Positions 8,636 through 21,092 are shown, counted from the stretch's first letter. The stretch: 64,000 nt of DNA from Achromobacter agilis (GCF_900496965.1 NZ_UFQB01000002.1:248001-312000); one strand, 5' to 3'. Program-made: numbers and translations. The notes: generated from the letters alone by a model not told the origin.

Positions 8636-8721
8636 GAGGTGCGACCGGATTTTGCTTCCAGTGCAACCTTGACCGATATTGGAGATAACCCTCAGATACC
8701 GGCGGGTTAGCCCCATTGCCC

Positions 8722-11700
8722 TCAACCGATGGTCATAAGGCTGGCGTTGCCGCCCGCGGCTGCCGTGTTGACGCTGATGGACCGCTCGGCCAGCAGCCGG
8801 TCCGGCACATAGCCAGCGCCCGCCGCGATCGCGTCCGGGGTCAGCCCGTGCACGGACAGGATGGCGCCGGGACGCTGCGCGATGCGCTGGTTCAGCGCCC
8901 GCAGCGCATCGCCGTCGCCTTCGAACAGCACGGCCTGGTAGTCCGCCTGATCGACGTCTTCATCGGCCAGGATGCCCGCCTGACCGCGCTGGTCGGCGTC
9001 CAGCGTGGACAACAGCGCCTGCGCGGCGGGGGTGTCGGCGAACCAGGCATGGTTGCCGGTCAGCCTGGCCACCGACCATTGCGCCCGCGCGCCGGCCTCG
9101 GTGGCCGCCACGCAATACACGGCGCCGCGCGGTTCGACCATGTAGGTATTGGTCTCGCCCGTGGGGCCCGGCAGCGCGATGCGCTGCGGCAGCGGCGCCG
9201 AGGAGTCCAGCGCGGGCGGCAGGCCCGCAGGGCGGGTGCCGAGCAGGCGGTACATATACAGCGGGCCGCCGGCCTTGGGCCCTGTGCCGGACAGGCATTC
9301 GCCGCCGAACGGCTGCACGCCCACCACGGCGCCCACGATATTGCGGTTGACGTAGACGTTGCCCGCATGGACCTGGCCGGTCACGTGCGCGATGGTTTCG
9401 TCGATGCGTGTATGCACGCCGAACGTGAGGCCGTAACCCGTGCCGTTGACGGCGTCGAGCAAGGCGTCCAGCTCGTCGCGCTGGTAGCGCACCACGTGCA
9501 GCACGGGGCCGAACACCTCGCGCGTCAGTTCGCCGATGTTGTCGATCTCGATGATGGTGGGCGGCACGAACGTGCCGTGGCGGCATTCGCCGTTCAGTTC
9601 CACCTGGTCCACCCGGTGGCCGGCCGTGCGCATCGTCTCGATGTGGCGCTGGATGCCGTTGCGGGCTTCGGTGTCGATGACGGGGCCCACATCCACCGAC
9701 AGACGGTCGGGGTTGCCCACGCTCAGTTCGCGCATCGCGCCGCGCAGCATGGTCAGCACATGGTCGGCGCTGTCTTCCTGCACGCACAGCACGCGCAGCG
9801 CCGAGCAGCGCTGGCCGGCGGAATCGAAGGCGGAGGTCAGCACGTCGAACACGACCTGCTCGGCCAGCGCCGAGGAATCGACCACCATGGCGTTCTGGCC
9901 GCCCGTCTCCGCGATCAGCGGAATAGTGTGGCCGGCGTCGTCCAGGCGGTCGGCCAGCGTGCGCGAGATGATCCGCGCGACGTCGGTGGAGCCGGTGAAC
10001 ATCACGCCGCGCACGCCCGGGCTGGCTACCAGCTGGGCGCCGACGGTTTCACCCCGGCCCGGCAGCAGTTGCACGGCGCCGGCCGGCACGCCGGCGGCGC
10101 GCAGGATGGCCACGGCTTGCGCCGCGATCAGCGGGGTCTGTTCAGCGGGCTTGGCCAGCACCGTGTTGCCGGCGGCCAGCGCGGCCGCGACCTGGCCGGT
10201 GAAGATGGCCAGCGGGAAGTTCCAGGGGCTGATACACAGCACGGTGCCCAGCGGGCGGTGCGTGTCGTTGCTGAATTCCGTTTCCGCCTGGTCCGCGTAA
10301 AAGCGCAGGAAATCCACGGCCTCGCGCACTTCGGCGATGGCGTTGGGCAGCGATTTGCCGGCCTCGCGCACGATCAGACCCAGCAGGGTCTGCATCTGCT
10401 CTTCCAGCAATTGCGCGGCGCGCCGCAGGCACTGGGCGCGCTCGGCGACCGGCGTGGATTGCCAGATGGGCGAGGCATTGGCCGCGCCGCGCAAGGCGGC
10501 CTCGGCCTCCTGCGGCGTCGCTTCGATGACGTGGCCCACCACATCGCGCAGATTGGCTGGGTTGCGGACCTCGATGGCGCGGGCGGCGTCCCACGCGTCT
10601 GCGCCATCGCCCAGCATCGGCGCCGCACGCCAGGACATCGAAGCGCTGGCGAGCAGGGCCGCGGACAGCGAGCCCAGGCGATGCTCGTTGCTCAGGTCCA
10701 GGCCCGCCGAATTGGCGCGAGCGCCCTCCTGCAGGTCGCCGTAGAGTTCGCGCGGCAGCGGAATCTTCTCGTGCGGCGCGCCCAGCGGCGCGATGCGCGA
10801 GGCCGCTTCGACGGGATCGGCCACCAGTTGCTCGACCGGGATGGTGTCGTCGCCGATCAGGTTCACGAAAGACGTATTGGCACCGTTCTCCAGCAGGCGG
10901 CGCACCAGGTACGCCAGCAGCGTTTCGTGCGTGCCCACCGGCGCGTAGATGCGGCACGGGCGGTTCAGCTTGCCCTGCGCCAGCGGCCCCACCACTTCGT
11001 CGTACAGCGGTTCGCCCATGCCATGGAGGCATTGGAACTCGTACTGGCCCGGGTAGTAATTCTGGCCGGCCAGCTGATAGATGGCGGACAGGGTGTAGGC
11101 GTTATGCGTGGCGAACTGCGGGTAAACGGCTTCCGGCGCGCCCAGCAGCTTGCGGGCGCAGGCCAGGTAGGCCACGTCGGTATAGACCTTGCGCGTGTAG
11201 ACCGGGTAGCCCTCCAGGCCGTCGACCTGGGCGCGCTTGATCTCGCTGTCCCAGTAAGCGCCCTTCACCAGGCGCACCATCACGCGATGGCGGCTGCGGC
11301 GGGCCAGATCGATCACGTAGTCGATCACGAACGGCGCGCGCTTCTGATAGGCCTGGATGACGAAGCCGATGCCGTTCCAGCCGTCCAGCTCCGGTTCGAA
11401 GCACAGGGCCTCGAGCAGATCGAGCGAGATTTCCAGGCGGTCGGCTTCTTCGGCGTCGATGTTCAGGCCGATGTCGTAGCTGCGGGCCAGCACCGTCAGC
11501 GCCTTCACGCGCGGCAGCAGTTCCGCCATCACGCGTTCGCGCTGGGCGCGGGAATAGCGCGGATGCAGGGCCGACAGCTTGATCGAGATGCCGGGGCCTT
11601 CGTAGATGCCGCGGCCCGCGGCCGCCTTGCCGATCGCGTGGATGGCCTGCTCGTACGACGCGTAATAGCGATCGGCGTCATCGGCCGTGGTCGCGGCCTC

Positions 11701-12543
11701 GCCCAGCATGTCGTAGGAATAGCGGAAACCGCGCGATTCCATCTTGCGGTTGTTGGCCAGCGCTTCGGAAATGGTCTGGCCCGACACGAATTGCTCGCCC
11801 ATCATGCGCATGGCCATGTTCACGCCCTTGCGCACCAGCGGCTCGCCGCCCTTGCCGATCAGGCGGGTCAGCGCCTTGGACAGCGATTGCTCGCTGCTGA
11901 CCGCCACCAGCTTGCCGGTGATCATCAGGCCCCACGTGGCGGCGTTGACGAACAGCGACTGGGACCCGCCCATGTGGGATTTCCAGTCGCCGCGGGCCAC
12001 CTTGTCGCGGATCAGCGCGTCGCGCGTGGCGCGGTCGGGGATGCGCAGCAGCGCCTCGGCCAGGCACATCAGCGCCACGCCTTCCTGGCTGGACAGCGAG
12101 AATTCCTGGATCAGTCCTTCCACGCCGCCGCCGCTGCGCTTGCCGCGCAGCTTCTTGACCAGGTCGCTGGCCATCGTGTGGATCTTTTCCAGGTTCGGCA
12201 TGCGGGCCTGCCCCAGCAGCAGCGGCACGCATTCGGGCTCGGGCCGGCGATAGGCCGCCGTAATGGCCGCGCGCAGCACCGACTGCGGCTGCACGTCCTG
12301 GCCGAACTCATAGAACGGCGGCGTGGGTGCCGACTGCCCATCGCCCGCTTCGTCTTCGCCGCCAGCGTCCGCGCCCAGGTGCGACATCTCCGCCGGCAGG
12401 TGGCCGCGCTCGATCTTGTCCAGGTAGGCAAGAATCGCCTGCTTGTGCAGCCAGTGCGGCGTGCAATTGAGCTTTTGCGCGGCGGCCTTCAGCCGGTCGC
12501 GGAGCGCGTCATCGACTTTGACGCCTAGGGTCGTGCTGGCCAT
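8722..12543 (-). CDS. putA: Trifunctional proline utilisation protein PutA
   Basis: The 1273-residue protein combines three parts: an N-terminal ribbon-helix-helix DNA-binding domain (about residues 1-45, A-S-T-T-L-G-V-K-V-D-D), a proline dehydrogenase barrel (about 180-520) and a delta-1-pyrroline-5-carboxylate dehydrogenase with catalytic Cys in F-D-S-A-G-Q-R-C-S-A-L-R, followed by the C-terminal domain ending in A-A-G-G-N-A-S-L-M-T-I-G. It oxidises proline to glutamate at the membrane and, as in E. coli PutA, probably represses its own gene when proline is absent. The ATG at 12543 is preferred to one at 12570 because AGGAAG precedes it. The length is close to E. coli PutA (1320). No putP is adjacent. 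Confidence 0.96.
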   Translation of the reverse strand: MASTTLGVKVDDALRDRLKAAAQKLNCTPHWLHKQAILAYLDKIERGHLPAEMSHLGADAGGEDEAGDGQSAPTPPFYEFGQDVQPQSVLRAAITAAYRRPEPECVPLLLGQARMPNLEKIHTMASDLVKKLRGKRSGGGVEGLIQEFSLSSQEGVALMCLAEALLRIPDRATRDALIRDKVARGDWKSHMGGSQSLFVNAATWGLMITGKLVAVSSEQSLSKALTRLIGKGGEPLVRKGVNMAMRMMGEQFVSGQTISEALANNRKMESRGFRYSYDMLGEAATTADDADRYYASYEQAIHAIGKAAAGRGIYEGPGISIKLSALHPRYSRAQRERVMAELLPRVKALTVLARSYDIGLNIDAEEADRLEISLDLLEALCFEPELDGWNGIGFVIQAYQKRAPFVIDYVIDLARRSRHRVMVRLVKGAYWDSEIKRAQVDGLEGYPVYTRKVYTDVAYLACARKLLGAPEAVYPQFATHNAYTLSAIYQLAGQNYYPGQYEFQCLHGMGEPLYDEVVGPLAQGKLNRPCRIYAPVGTHETLLAYLVRRLLENGANTSFVNLIGDDTIPVEQLVADPVEAASRIAPLGAPHEKIPLPRELYGDLQEGARANSAGLDLSNEHRLGSLSAALLASASMSWRAAPMLGDGADAWDAARAIEVRNPANLRDVVGHVIEATPQEAEAALRGAANASPIWQSTPVAERAQCLRRAAQLLEEQMQTLLGLIVREAGKSLPNAIAEVREAVDFLRFYADQAETEFSNDTHRPLGTVLCISPWNFPLAIFTGQVAAALAAGNTVLAKPAEQTPLIAAQAVAILRAAGVPAGAVQLLPGRGETVGAQLVASPGVRGVMFTGSTDVARIISRTLADRLDDAGHTIPLIAETGGQNAMVVDSSALAEQVVFDVLTSAFDSAGQRCSALRVLCVQEDSADHVLTMLRGAMRELSVGNPDRLSVDVGPVIDTEARNGIQRHIETMRTAGHRVDQVELNGECRHGTFVPPTIIEIDNIGELTREVFGPVLHVVRYQRDELDALLDAVNGTGYGLTFGVHTRIDETIAHVTGQVHAGNVYVNRNIVGAVVGVQPFGGECLSGTGPKAGGPLYMYRLLGTRPAGLPPALDSSAPLPQRIALPGPTGETNTYMVEPRGAVYCVAATEAGARAQWSVARLTGNHAWFADTPAAQALLSTLDADQRGQAGILADEDVDQADYQAVLFEGDGDALRALNQRIAQRPGAILSVHGLTPDAIAAGAGYVPDRLLAERSISVNTAAAGGNASLMTIG

Positions 12544-12625
12544 AAGAGATTGCTTCCTGTCGCATGGCAAAGGTAATACCGGGCCCGTACGGAACCCAGC
12601 ATGGGTAGGACCGTATGCTAGACAG

Positions 12626-12668
12626 GTTGCAACCGTGTTTGTATTGCGGTTAACCCTAGGTTAACCGC
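12626..12668. promoter_or_regulatory. Candidate PutA operator region
   Basis: The 158-base gap upstream of putA contains GTTGCAAC (12626-12633), a palindrome that presents the GTTGCA motif known for E. coli PutA binding on both strands. Next to it is a perfect inverted repeat with 10-base arms GCGGTTAACC around CTA (12646-12668). The region lies 80-125 bases before the PutA start, a sensible place for autoregulation. The palindrome could instead belong to the end of the pqi operon. The assignment rests on motif similarity only. Confidence 0.5.
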
Positions 12669-12701
12669 TTGAGATCACGACGGGTTTTGCTCGGGCGCGC
12701 C

Positions 12702-13421
12702 TCAGTCTTTCAGCGGCGAACAACCCAGCATCTGGACCGACGCCGAACCGGCGGGCGCCTGGCCGCGGATGGCCGAGGCGATGGTTCCGGCCAAGGCGAT
12801 CACGGCGCGCTGCTGCGCGGCGATCAGCGCGGGAACGCCGGCTTCGGCCACGGTTTCGGTGACCACGCTGCGGCACAGCAGGCCCGCGCCCTTCATGTTG
12901 ACGGGCCGCACGCGCCAGGTGGCGTCGAGCTGCGCCATGCTGCCCGAAACCAGTTCGAACCGCTGCACGTCCGTCTGAACGCGCCAGACGGCGGCGCCCG
13001 GCCCCGGCTTGACCATCTGCACATCCAGCGCGCCCAGTTCCCGCTTGAGCGCGTCGGACAGCGCGCCGCGCAGTTCGTCGCCCAGCGGCGAGCTCCAGCG
13101 CTCGGAATACAGCGCCGACAGGCTGCCGTCGCCGGTGCGCACCATGAGTTGGGGCTGGTCGGCCTGGGTCGAGATGTTGACCGGCTGCACGTCGATCAGG
13201 TAGGCGGCGGATGGCGAACCGGCGCCGGCAGCCGCGGCCGACGGCCCCTGCAGGGTGTAGTAATGGACGGGTGCCGAGGATCCGCAGCCCGCCAGCGCGG
13301 CCGACAGGACCAGCAGAGACAGGGCCGCGCGCAGGCGGGGCGCCTGCCGCCCGGCAGGAGCGGAGGCAGCCCTGGAGGGCGGGCTCGCCGGGCGAGCGTG
13401 GCGGGATGGGCGTCTATTCAT
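12702..13421 (-). CDS. pqiC: ABC-type transport auxiliary lipoprotein, PqiC-like
   Basis: The 239-residue protein has a basic N-terminal stretch, then a hydrophobic signal ending in the lipobox L-A-G-C with the lipidated Cys at residue 46 if translation starts at 13421. The mature part opens with Y-Y-T-L-Q-G-P, typical of the PqiC/DUF330 outer-membrane lipoprotein that docks the PqiB tube. The unusually long 30-residue leader before the hydrophobic core suggests that a downstream start is possible. It follows pqiB after 6 bases and closes the pqiABC operon. Confidence 0.88.
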   Translation of the reverse strand: MNRRPSRHARPASPPSRAASAPAGRQAPRLRAALSLLVLSAALAGCGSSAPVHYYTLQGPSAAAAGAGSPSAAYLIDVQPVNISTQADQPQLMVRTGDGSLSALYSERWSSPLGDELRGALSDALKRELGALDVQMVKPGPGAAVWRVQTDVQRFELVSGSMAQLDATWRVRPVNMKGAGLLCRSVVTETVAEAGVPALIAAQQRAVIALAGTIASAIRGQAPAGSASVQMLGCSPLKD

Positions 13422-13427
13422 GGGTTT

Positions 13428-15089
13428 TTAGTTCCTGACAGGACCGACGCCGGGGATCGGGTCTGGGCCGCGGCCGCGCAGCAAGGCTTCGGGGTTGGAT
13501 TGCAGGAAGTCGGCCAGGGCGCGCAGCGACCGGGCCGCGCGTCCAAGCTCCTGCATCGCCCGCTCGGTATTGACCGGCAGCGACGCATCGGAGGCCAGCA
13601 GGGCGTTGATCTGCGCCATCGAATCCCTTGCCTGCTTCAGCATGCTCTGCGCTTCGGGCGCCACCTGCTTGTCCAGGCGGCTCATCAGTTTGGAGGTGTT
13701 GGCCAGCGTGGTGCGCAGGTCTTCGCCGATCTTGTCGAACGGAATCTTCTCGACCTTGGCGACGATGTTGCTGACCTGCTGCTGCAGCTGATCCAGGTTG
13801 CCGGGCACCGTCGGGATGAGCGCGGGCTCGGACATCTTGAACTCGACCGGCTTGGCGTTCGGGAAAATATCCAGCGCCACGTAAAGCTGGCCCGTCAGCA
13901 GATTGGCGGTGCGCAGCTGGGCGCGCAGGCCATGCTTGATCATGCCGCCCAGCAGACGGCCGCCCGCCACGTCGCCGTCTTCGACCGCGCGCTCACGCAC
14001 TTCGTCGAACACCCGGCCCAGCCGCTCCGGATACAGCGTGGCGTCCACCAGCGAGTAGAAGCGCTTGGAGACCGGATCGAAATCCAGGTTGATCTGCGTG
14101 ACGTTGCCCAGCGTGATGCCGCTGAAATCGATCGGCGCGCCCACGGCCAGCCCGCGGATCGACTGGTCGTAACGCATGCGGATCGGGAATGCCTCGCCGT
14201 CCGGGTTGGCCTTGGCCGCCGTCTCGGTCGGATAGAGATCGAACTGGGCATCGGCGGCCGCCGGCGTGCCGGCATCGCGCGCGGTCAGGACCGGCTCGAA
14301 TGCGACGCCCCCGACCGCCATCGACACCAGCGATTGCGTGCGCACCTTCAGGCCGTCCGCGTTGACGCTGAAATCCACGCCGCTGGCATTCCAGAAGCGC
14401 GCGCCGTTGGTGACGAACTTGTCGTTGGGCGCATCCACGAACACCTCGACGTTCACGGCCTTGCCGTTCTGGTCCAGGGCATAGCCGATCACGCGGCCCA
14501 CGTTGATGCGGCGGAAATACACCGGCGAACCGATATCCAGGGACCCGAGGTCCGACGCCTTCAGCTTGAAGCGCTTGCCGGCGCGGTCATGCGTGACCGC
14601 GGGCGGAACTTCCAGGCCGTCGAAGTGCAGCTTGGTGGCCTTGTTGCCGTCCTTGCCCTCGACCGCGTCCACACCGATATAGGCGCCCGACAGCAGCGTG
14701 CCCAGGCCGGACACGCCACTCACGTCCAGGCGCGGCCGGACCACCCAGAAATTGGTGCCTTCGCGCGCCAGGTCCGACACTTCCTTGGCCAGCTCGGCCT
14801 GCACCACGACCTTGCTGCGGTCGGAATTGAAGCCGATGGACCTCACCGTGCCGATGGTCACGTCCTTGTAGCGGAGCTGGGTCTTGCCGACTTCCAGCCC
14901 CTCGGCGGTGTTGAACGAAATGGAAATGTCGGGCCCGGCCTGCATCCAGGTCCGCACGACCAGGGACAGACCCATCAGGGCCGCCACGATGGGCACCAGC
15001 CAGATCCATGAAATCCGGCTCTTCTGCTTGCGCGAGATCGAGGGGGAAGCGAACTTTTCCTCACCGGATCCGGGTGCTTGCTCGGACAT
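13428..15089 (-). CDS. pqiB: PqiB-like MCE/MlaD-domain protein
   Basis: The 553-residue protein has one N-terminal membrane helix (residues 28-50, W-I-W-L-V-P-I-V-A-A-L) followed by three tandem MCE domains (each starting with a G-L-x-x-G-x-T-x-[LV]-x-[YF] type segment) and a C-terminal helical region. In E. coli, PqiB forms a periplasm-spanning tube that carries lipids between membranes, with PqiA as inner-membrane partner and PqiC as outer-membrane lipoprotein. Order and spacing with its neighbours match that system. Confidence 0.93.
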   Translation of the reverse strand: MSEQAPGSGEEKFASPSISRKQKSRISWIWLVPIVAALMGLSLVVRTWMQAGPDISISFNTAEGLEVGKTQLRYKDVTIGTVRSIGFNSDRSKVVVQAELAKEVSDLAREGTNFWVVRPRLDVSGVSGLGTLLSGAYIGVDAVEGKDGNKATKLHFDGLEVPPAVTHDRAGKRFKLKASDLGSLDIGSPVYFRRINVGRVIGYALDQNGKAVNVEVFVDAPNDKFVTNGARFWNASGVDFSVNADGLKVRTQSLVSMAVGGVAFEPVLTARDAGTPAAADAQFDLYPTETAAKANPDGEAFPIRMRYDQSIRGLAVGAPIDFSGITLGNVTQINLDFDPVSKRFYSLVDATLYPERLGRVFDEVRERAVEDGDVAGGRLLGGMIKHGLRAQLRTANLLTGQLYVALDIFPNAKPVEFKMSEPALIPTVPGNLDQLQQQVSNIVAKVEKIPFDKIGEDLRTTLANTSKLMSRLDKQVAPEAQSMLKQARDSMAQINALLASDASLPVNTERAMQELGRAARSLRALADFLQSNPEALLRGRGPDPIPGVGPVRN

Positions 15090-15123
15090 CTATTCTTCCT
15101 TTTTCCTGGGCGGACCCCGCGGC

Positions 15124-16440
15124 CTAGCCCATTTCCTGGCCAGCGCCGGGCGCTGGCTGACGCCGGCCTTCGACCGGCGCTGATTCTATTTCACTTTGCC
15201 CTTCGAGATCCCAGCTGCGGCGCAGGTCGAAGCTCATGGCGGACAGCATCGTCAGGATCACGACCACCCCGAACGCCGCCGCGCCCGCGCCGGCGCTGAT
15301 CTCCATCAAGCCCTGGAAATCCGCCAGCGCCGCCAGCAATATAACGACAAAAACGTCCAGCATCGACCATTGCCCGATGAACTCGACCATTTGATACAGG
15401 CGGGTGCGCGGGCGCAGGTTGGTCGTGCTGCGCCATTGTTCGGTCAGCAGCAGCAGAATGAGCGCGAGCAGTTTGGTGAGCGGCACGGCCACGCTCGCGA
15501 TAAAGACGATCAGCGCAATATCCCAAGAACCCATTTCCCAGAGCTCGACCACGCCGCCCAGGATCGTATGGGCGCTGTCGCCCAGCACGGAGCTGACTTT
15601 CATCACCGGCAGCACGTTGGCGGGAATGTAGAACACCACGGCGGCCAGCAACAGCGCCCAGGTGCGCGCCAGGTGGTCCGGCTTGCGGTAATGCACCAGC
15701 GCGTCGCAGCGCACGCAATGGTGCTCCGCCTCTTCGTCGGCCTCGCGCGCCAGGGCCTGCACCTGGCCGCAGACGTGGCAGCCGGTCAGGATCTGGTCCG
15801 GCGCGGCCTGGGGCACATGCACCGGCACCACGCCCACGCTTTCGGCATAGCGCCACACCACGTGCGGCGACAGCCGGCCCAGCATCGTGAGGAGAATGGT
15901 AAGAATGCCGAAGGCGCCCAGCCCGATGCCGGGCGACACCGCCGCCATGCCGGCCAGCTTCACCACCGCCACCAGCACGCCCAGCAGGAACACGGGGATC
16001 ATGCACCAGGGCCGCAGGAAGCCCAGGAGCCGCATGGCCACCCGGAAGCCCGCGGGCTCGCGGCCCTGGGACAAGGGGCCCAGCACCCAGAGCAGAACGG
16101 TCAGCTGCAGCAGCGGAAGCGCGAAGCCGGCCATGCCGGTCATGACCGCCACCACCCAGTGCCCCTGGCGCCAGGTAATGGAAATCGCGTCCAGCAGAGA
16201 GGCCTGCTGCGTCATGCCCTGCACGGACATGGCGGCGACAGGATAGGCGTTGGCCACCCCGAAGATGATCAGGGCGGCGATGGCGAGCGCCAGCCAATTG
16301 GATAAAGTCAGCCCGCTGTAGCGCCATAGAATGGCGCCGCAGCGGGCGCAATTGGCGGTCTCGCCAGGTTCGAGCTGATGCCGGCGATAGATGCTAGCGC
16401 AGTGTTCGCACTCGATCAGCGGCTGGCGGTCCGCGGTCAT
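15124..16440 (-). CDS. pqiA: PqiA-like integral membrane protein
   Basis: The 438-residue protein shows two similar halves, each starting with a zinc-ribbon-like cysteine cluster (C-E-H-C then C-A-R-C near the N-terminus; C-H-V-C then C-V-R-C near the middle) followed by about four membrane helices. This is the PqiA/YebS architecture. It is the inner-membrane component expected to work with PqiB in lipid movement. In E. coli the homologous operon is induced by paraquat, but no such signal is evident here. It begins 19 bases after the end of clpA on the same strand, so read-through from clpA is possible. Confidence 0.93.
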   Translation of the reverse strand: MTADRQPLIECEHCASIYRRHQLEPGETANCARCGAILWRYSGLTLSNWLALAIAALIIFGVANAYPVAAMSVQGMTQQASLLDAISITWRQGHWVVAVMTGMAGFALPLLQLTVLLWVLGPLSQGREPAGFRVAMRLLGFLRPWCMIPVFLLGVLVAVVKLAGMAAVSPGIGLGAFGILTILLTMLGRLSPHVVWRYAESVGVVPVHVPQAAPDQILTGCHVCGQVQALAREADEEAEHHCVRCDALVHYRKPDHLARTWALLLAAVVFYIPANVLPVMKVSSVLGDSAHTILGGVVELWEMGSWDIALIVFIASVAVPLTKLLALILLLLTEQWRSTTNLRPRTRLYQMVEFIGQWSMLDVFVVILLAALADFQGLMEISAGAGAAAFGVVVILTMLSAMSFDLRRSWDLEGQSEIESAPVEGRRQPAPGAGQEMG

Positions 16441-16459
16441 AAGGGAGACAGGCCCTTGC

Positions 16460-18772
<2,313 letters not shown>

Positions 18773-18827
18773 GCTTCCTCCGTGACGCATCGAAGCGGTC
18801 AAATACACGATTCATATTCTATGCCGA

Positions 18828-21092
18828 TCATGGCGTAACGCCAGCGATTTCAAAAACCACGCTGTCGTGGCGCCCTTGCGCATCCATGACTGTAAGCGTA
18901 TACCGGCCGTCTCCGGCCAGCACTAACTTGAAAGGATGACCCGGCGCGCCATGGCTGACCACGCGCCCGTCGAGCATCCACCATACTTCGCCTTCGGCTC
19001 CTTCCACCTCTACATCCACCGCCACCTGCCGCGCGCCGGGCACGGGCCGCAACACCGAACCCGTCGCCACGCCCTGCAGGCGCAAGGGCCCCTGCGAAGC
19101 ATCGGCATAGCCCGCGAACGACGGCGGCGCGGTCTCGTTCAGGATCCACGCCGTGCGCTGCTCCGGACAGGCGCCGGACGGCACGCTGCCCAGCTTGTAG
19201 CCCAGCGGCCAGCACGTCACGGCCGCCTGCACCGTTTCGGGCCGGGTGCGGAACTGCGGCGCGCCTTCCGGCAATGCCGCCACGATGTCCTGCAGCAGCG
19301 GCGCCGCGACGTTCGCCCCGAAGAATCCCGGATTGGGCGTGCCGTCGGGGCGGCCGACCCAAACGCCGATCGTCCATCTGTCGGTCACTCCGACCGCCCA
19401 GGCGTCCCGGAATCCGAAACTCGTCCCGGTTTTCCAGGCAAGCTGCCGGGCTGGGCTGCCCGATTGGTAGAACGGCCGGTCGGGGTGGCCGCCGCCCTCG
19501 AGAATATCGCGGACGATCCAGGCTGCCCCAGGGCTCATCATACGGGACTCCACCACCGGCTGCTCTGCCCTCAGGCGAGGCCGGCCGGCGATGCCGCCCC
19601 GGGCCAAAGCCCGGTAAGCGCCCACCAGTTCTTCCAATGTGGTGCCACCCCCGCCCAAAATCAAGCTCAAATTGGGCTGGGCGCCCGCAGGCAATCGTAA
19701 CCGTACCCCGCCGGCCAGCATGACCGACGCGAAACGGCTGGGTCCGATCCGGTCCAGCAGATCCACCGCGGGCACGTTCAGCGACCGCTGCAACGCCTGG
19801 GCCACGCTGACCGGACCCGAGAACGTCGCCTGGAAGTTGCCCGGCGCATAGCCGCCGAAGGACATCGGCGCGTCGACCAGCAGGCTTTCGGAATGGATCA
19901 GGCCCTCGTCCAGGGCTTGTGCATACAGGAAGGGCTTGAGCGTCGACCCCGGCGACCGCACCCCGCGCACCATATCCACATGGGAATAACGGGTATCGTC
20001 GGAAAAATCGGCGGAACCAGCATATGCCTTCACCTCGAGCGTGTCGTTGTCCATCACCAGCACGGCCATCGACACCTTGGGCGGCAGGCTGTCCACCCGG
20101 TCCAGCAGCATCCGCTCCACCGAGGCCTGCATGTCCGCGTCCAGGGTAGAGGCCACCAGGGCCGGCCGGTCGCCGGGACGCCGGGAGCCCGGACCTTTCG
20201 CGCCGGCTTCCTGCAGCAGCCGCTGCGCGGCCAGCGGCGCCAGCCAGCGGGCCCGCAACGGCGGCGCCACCACGCGTTCGATCTTGGCGTCCGCCACTTC
20301 GGCCGGCGTCCACCGGCCCAGCTCGACCATGCGGTCCAGCACCTTGTCGCGCGCGGCCTGCGCGGCCTCGGGGTGGCGATCGGGCCGCAGCCTGGACGGC
20401 GCCTGCGGCAACGCGGTCAGCATCGCGGCCTCGGCCGGGCTCAGGTCGCGCGCGGGCTTGCCCAGCCACAGGCGCGAGCCCATTTCCACGCCCTCCACAA
20501 TCCCGCCCATCGGCGCGTGGGTCAGGTACAGCGACAGGATCTCGTCCTTGCTGTAGTGCATCTCCAGCTGGACGGCGCGCCAGGCTTGCCGCAGCTTGGC
20601 CGACAGGGAGCGCGACGGCTTGCCGGCCAGTTCCGGATCGATCAGCCGCGCAACCTGCATGGTCAGAGTGGAACCGCCCGATACGATGCGGCGGTTCGTG
20701 GCCCATTGCCAGCCGGCGCGGGCCAGCGCCACCGGGTTCACGCCCGGGTGCCAGTAGAACCAGCGGTCTTCGTAGGTCAGCAGCGTTTCCAGGTAGCGCT
20801 CGGACACCTGATCCGGCTTGACCGGGTAGCGCCAGATGCCGTCGCGGCTGGGGTAGTTGCGCAGGGGCGTGCCGTCGGCGGCGACGACCACGGCCGCGCC
20901 CCCCGAATCCACGGGCGGCAGGGGATACAGGCGGTCCAGCGTGAATAACAGCGCGGCCAGCGCAAACAACGCGCTGGCCGCGAAGACTCCCCGCCGCCGC
21001 CAGCGGCGGGCGCGCCTGGCGCCCGCCGCTGGGGTGACGGCGGCGTTCAAGGACGCTTGGCGCCGCGGTCGCGGATCTCTACCGTGCTCCAT
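18828..21092 (-). CDS. pbpC: Penicillin-binding protein 1C
   Basis: The 754-residue protein has an N-terminal membrane anchor (about residues 33-54), a glycosyltransferase 51 domain (E-D-R-W-F-Y-W-H-P-G-V and G-G-S-T-L-T-M-Q-V), a transpeptidase domain with active-site S-T-L-K in R-S-P-G-S-T-L-K-P and the K-T-G-T-S motif, and the C-terminal BiPBP domain. It builds and may crosslink peptidoglycan. Its 5' end overlaps the preceding macroglobulin gene by 46 bases. A TTG at 21050 that overlaps the stop of that gene is an alternative start. The pairing with an alpha-2-macroglobulin matches the known pbpC-yfhM linkage. Confidence 0.93.
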   Translation of the reverse strand: MEHGRDPRPRRQASLNAAVTPAAGARRARRWRRRGVFAASALFALAALLFTLDRLYPLPPVDSGGAAVVVAADGTPLRNYPSRDGIWRYPVKPDQVSERYLETLLTYEDRWFYWHPGVNPVALARAGWQWATNRRIVSGGSTLTMQVARLIDPELAGKPSRSLSAKLRQAWRAVQLEMHYSKDEILSLYLTHAPMGGIVEGVEMGSRLWLGKPARDLSPAEAAMLTALPQAPSRLRPDRHPEAAQAARDKVLDRMVELGRWTPAEVADAKIERVVAPPLRARWLAPLAAQRLLQEAGAKGPGSRRPGDRPALVASTLDADMQASVERMLLDRVDSLPPKVSMAVLVMDNDTLEVKAYAGSADFSDDTRYSHVDMVRGVRSPGSTLKPFLYAQALDEGLIHSESLLVDAPMSFGGYAPGNFQATFSGPVSVAQALQRSLNVPAVDLLDRIGPSRFASVMLAGGVRLRLPAGAQPNLSLILGGGGTTLEELVGAYRALARGGIAGRPRLRAEQPVVESRMMSPGAAWIVRDILEGGGHPDRPFYQSGSPARQLAWKTGTSFGFRDAWAVGVTDRWTIGVWVGRPDGTPNPGFFGANVAAPLLQDIVAALPEGAPQFRTRPETVQAAVTCWPLGYKLGSVPSGACPEQRTAWILNETAPPSFAGYADASQGPLRLQGVATGSVLRPVPGARQVAVDVEVEGAEGEVWWMLDGRVVSHGAPGHPFKLVLAGDGRYTLTVMDAQGRHDSVVFEIAGVTP

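Noticed and set aside
8716-12528. 1270-codon plus-strand frame opposite putA
   Set aside because: It is the antisense shadow of putA in GC-rich DNA, with His/Arg/Gln/Ala-rich composition and no domain signature.
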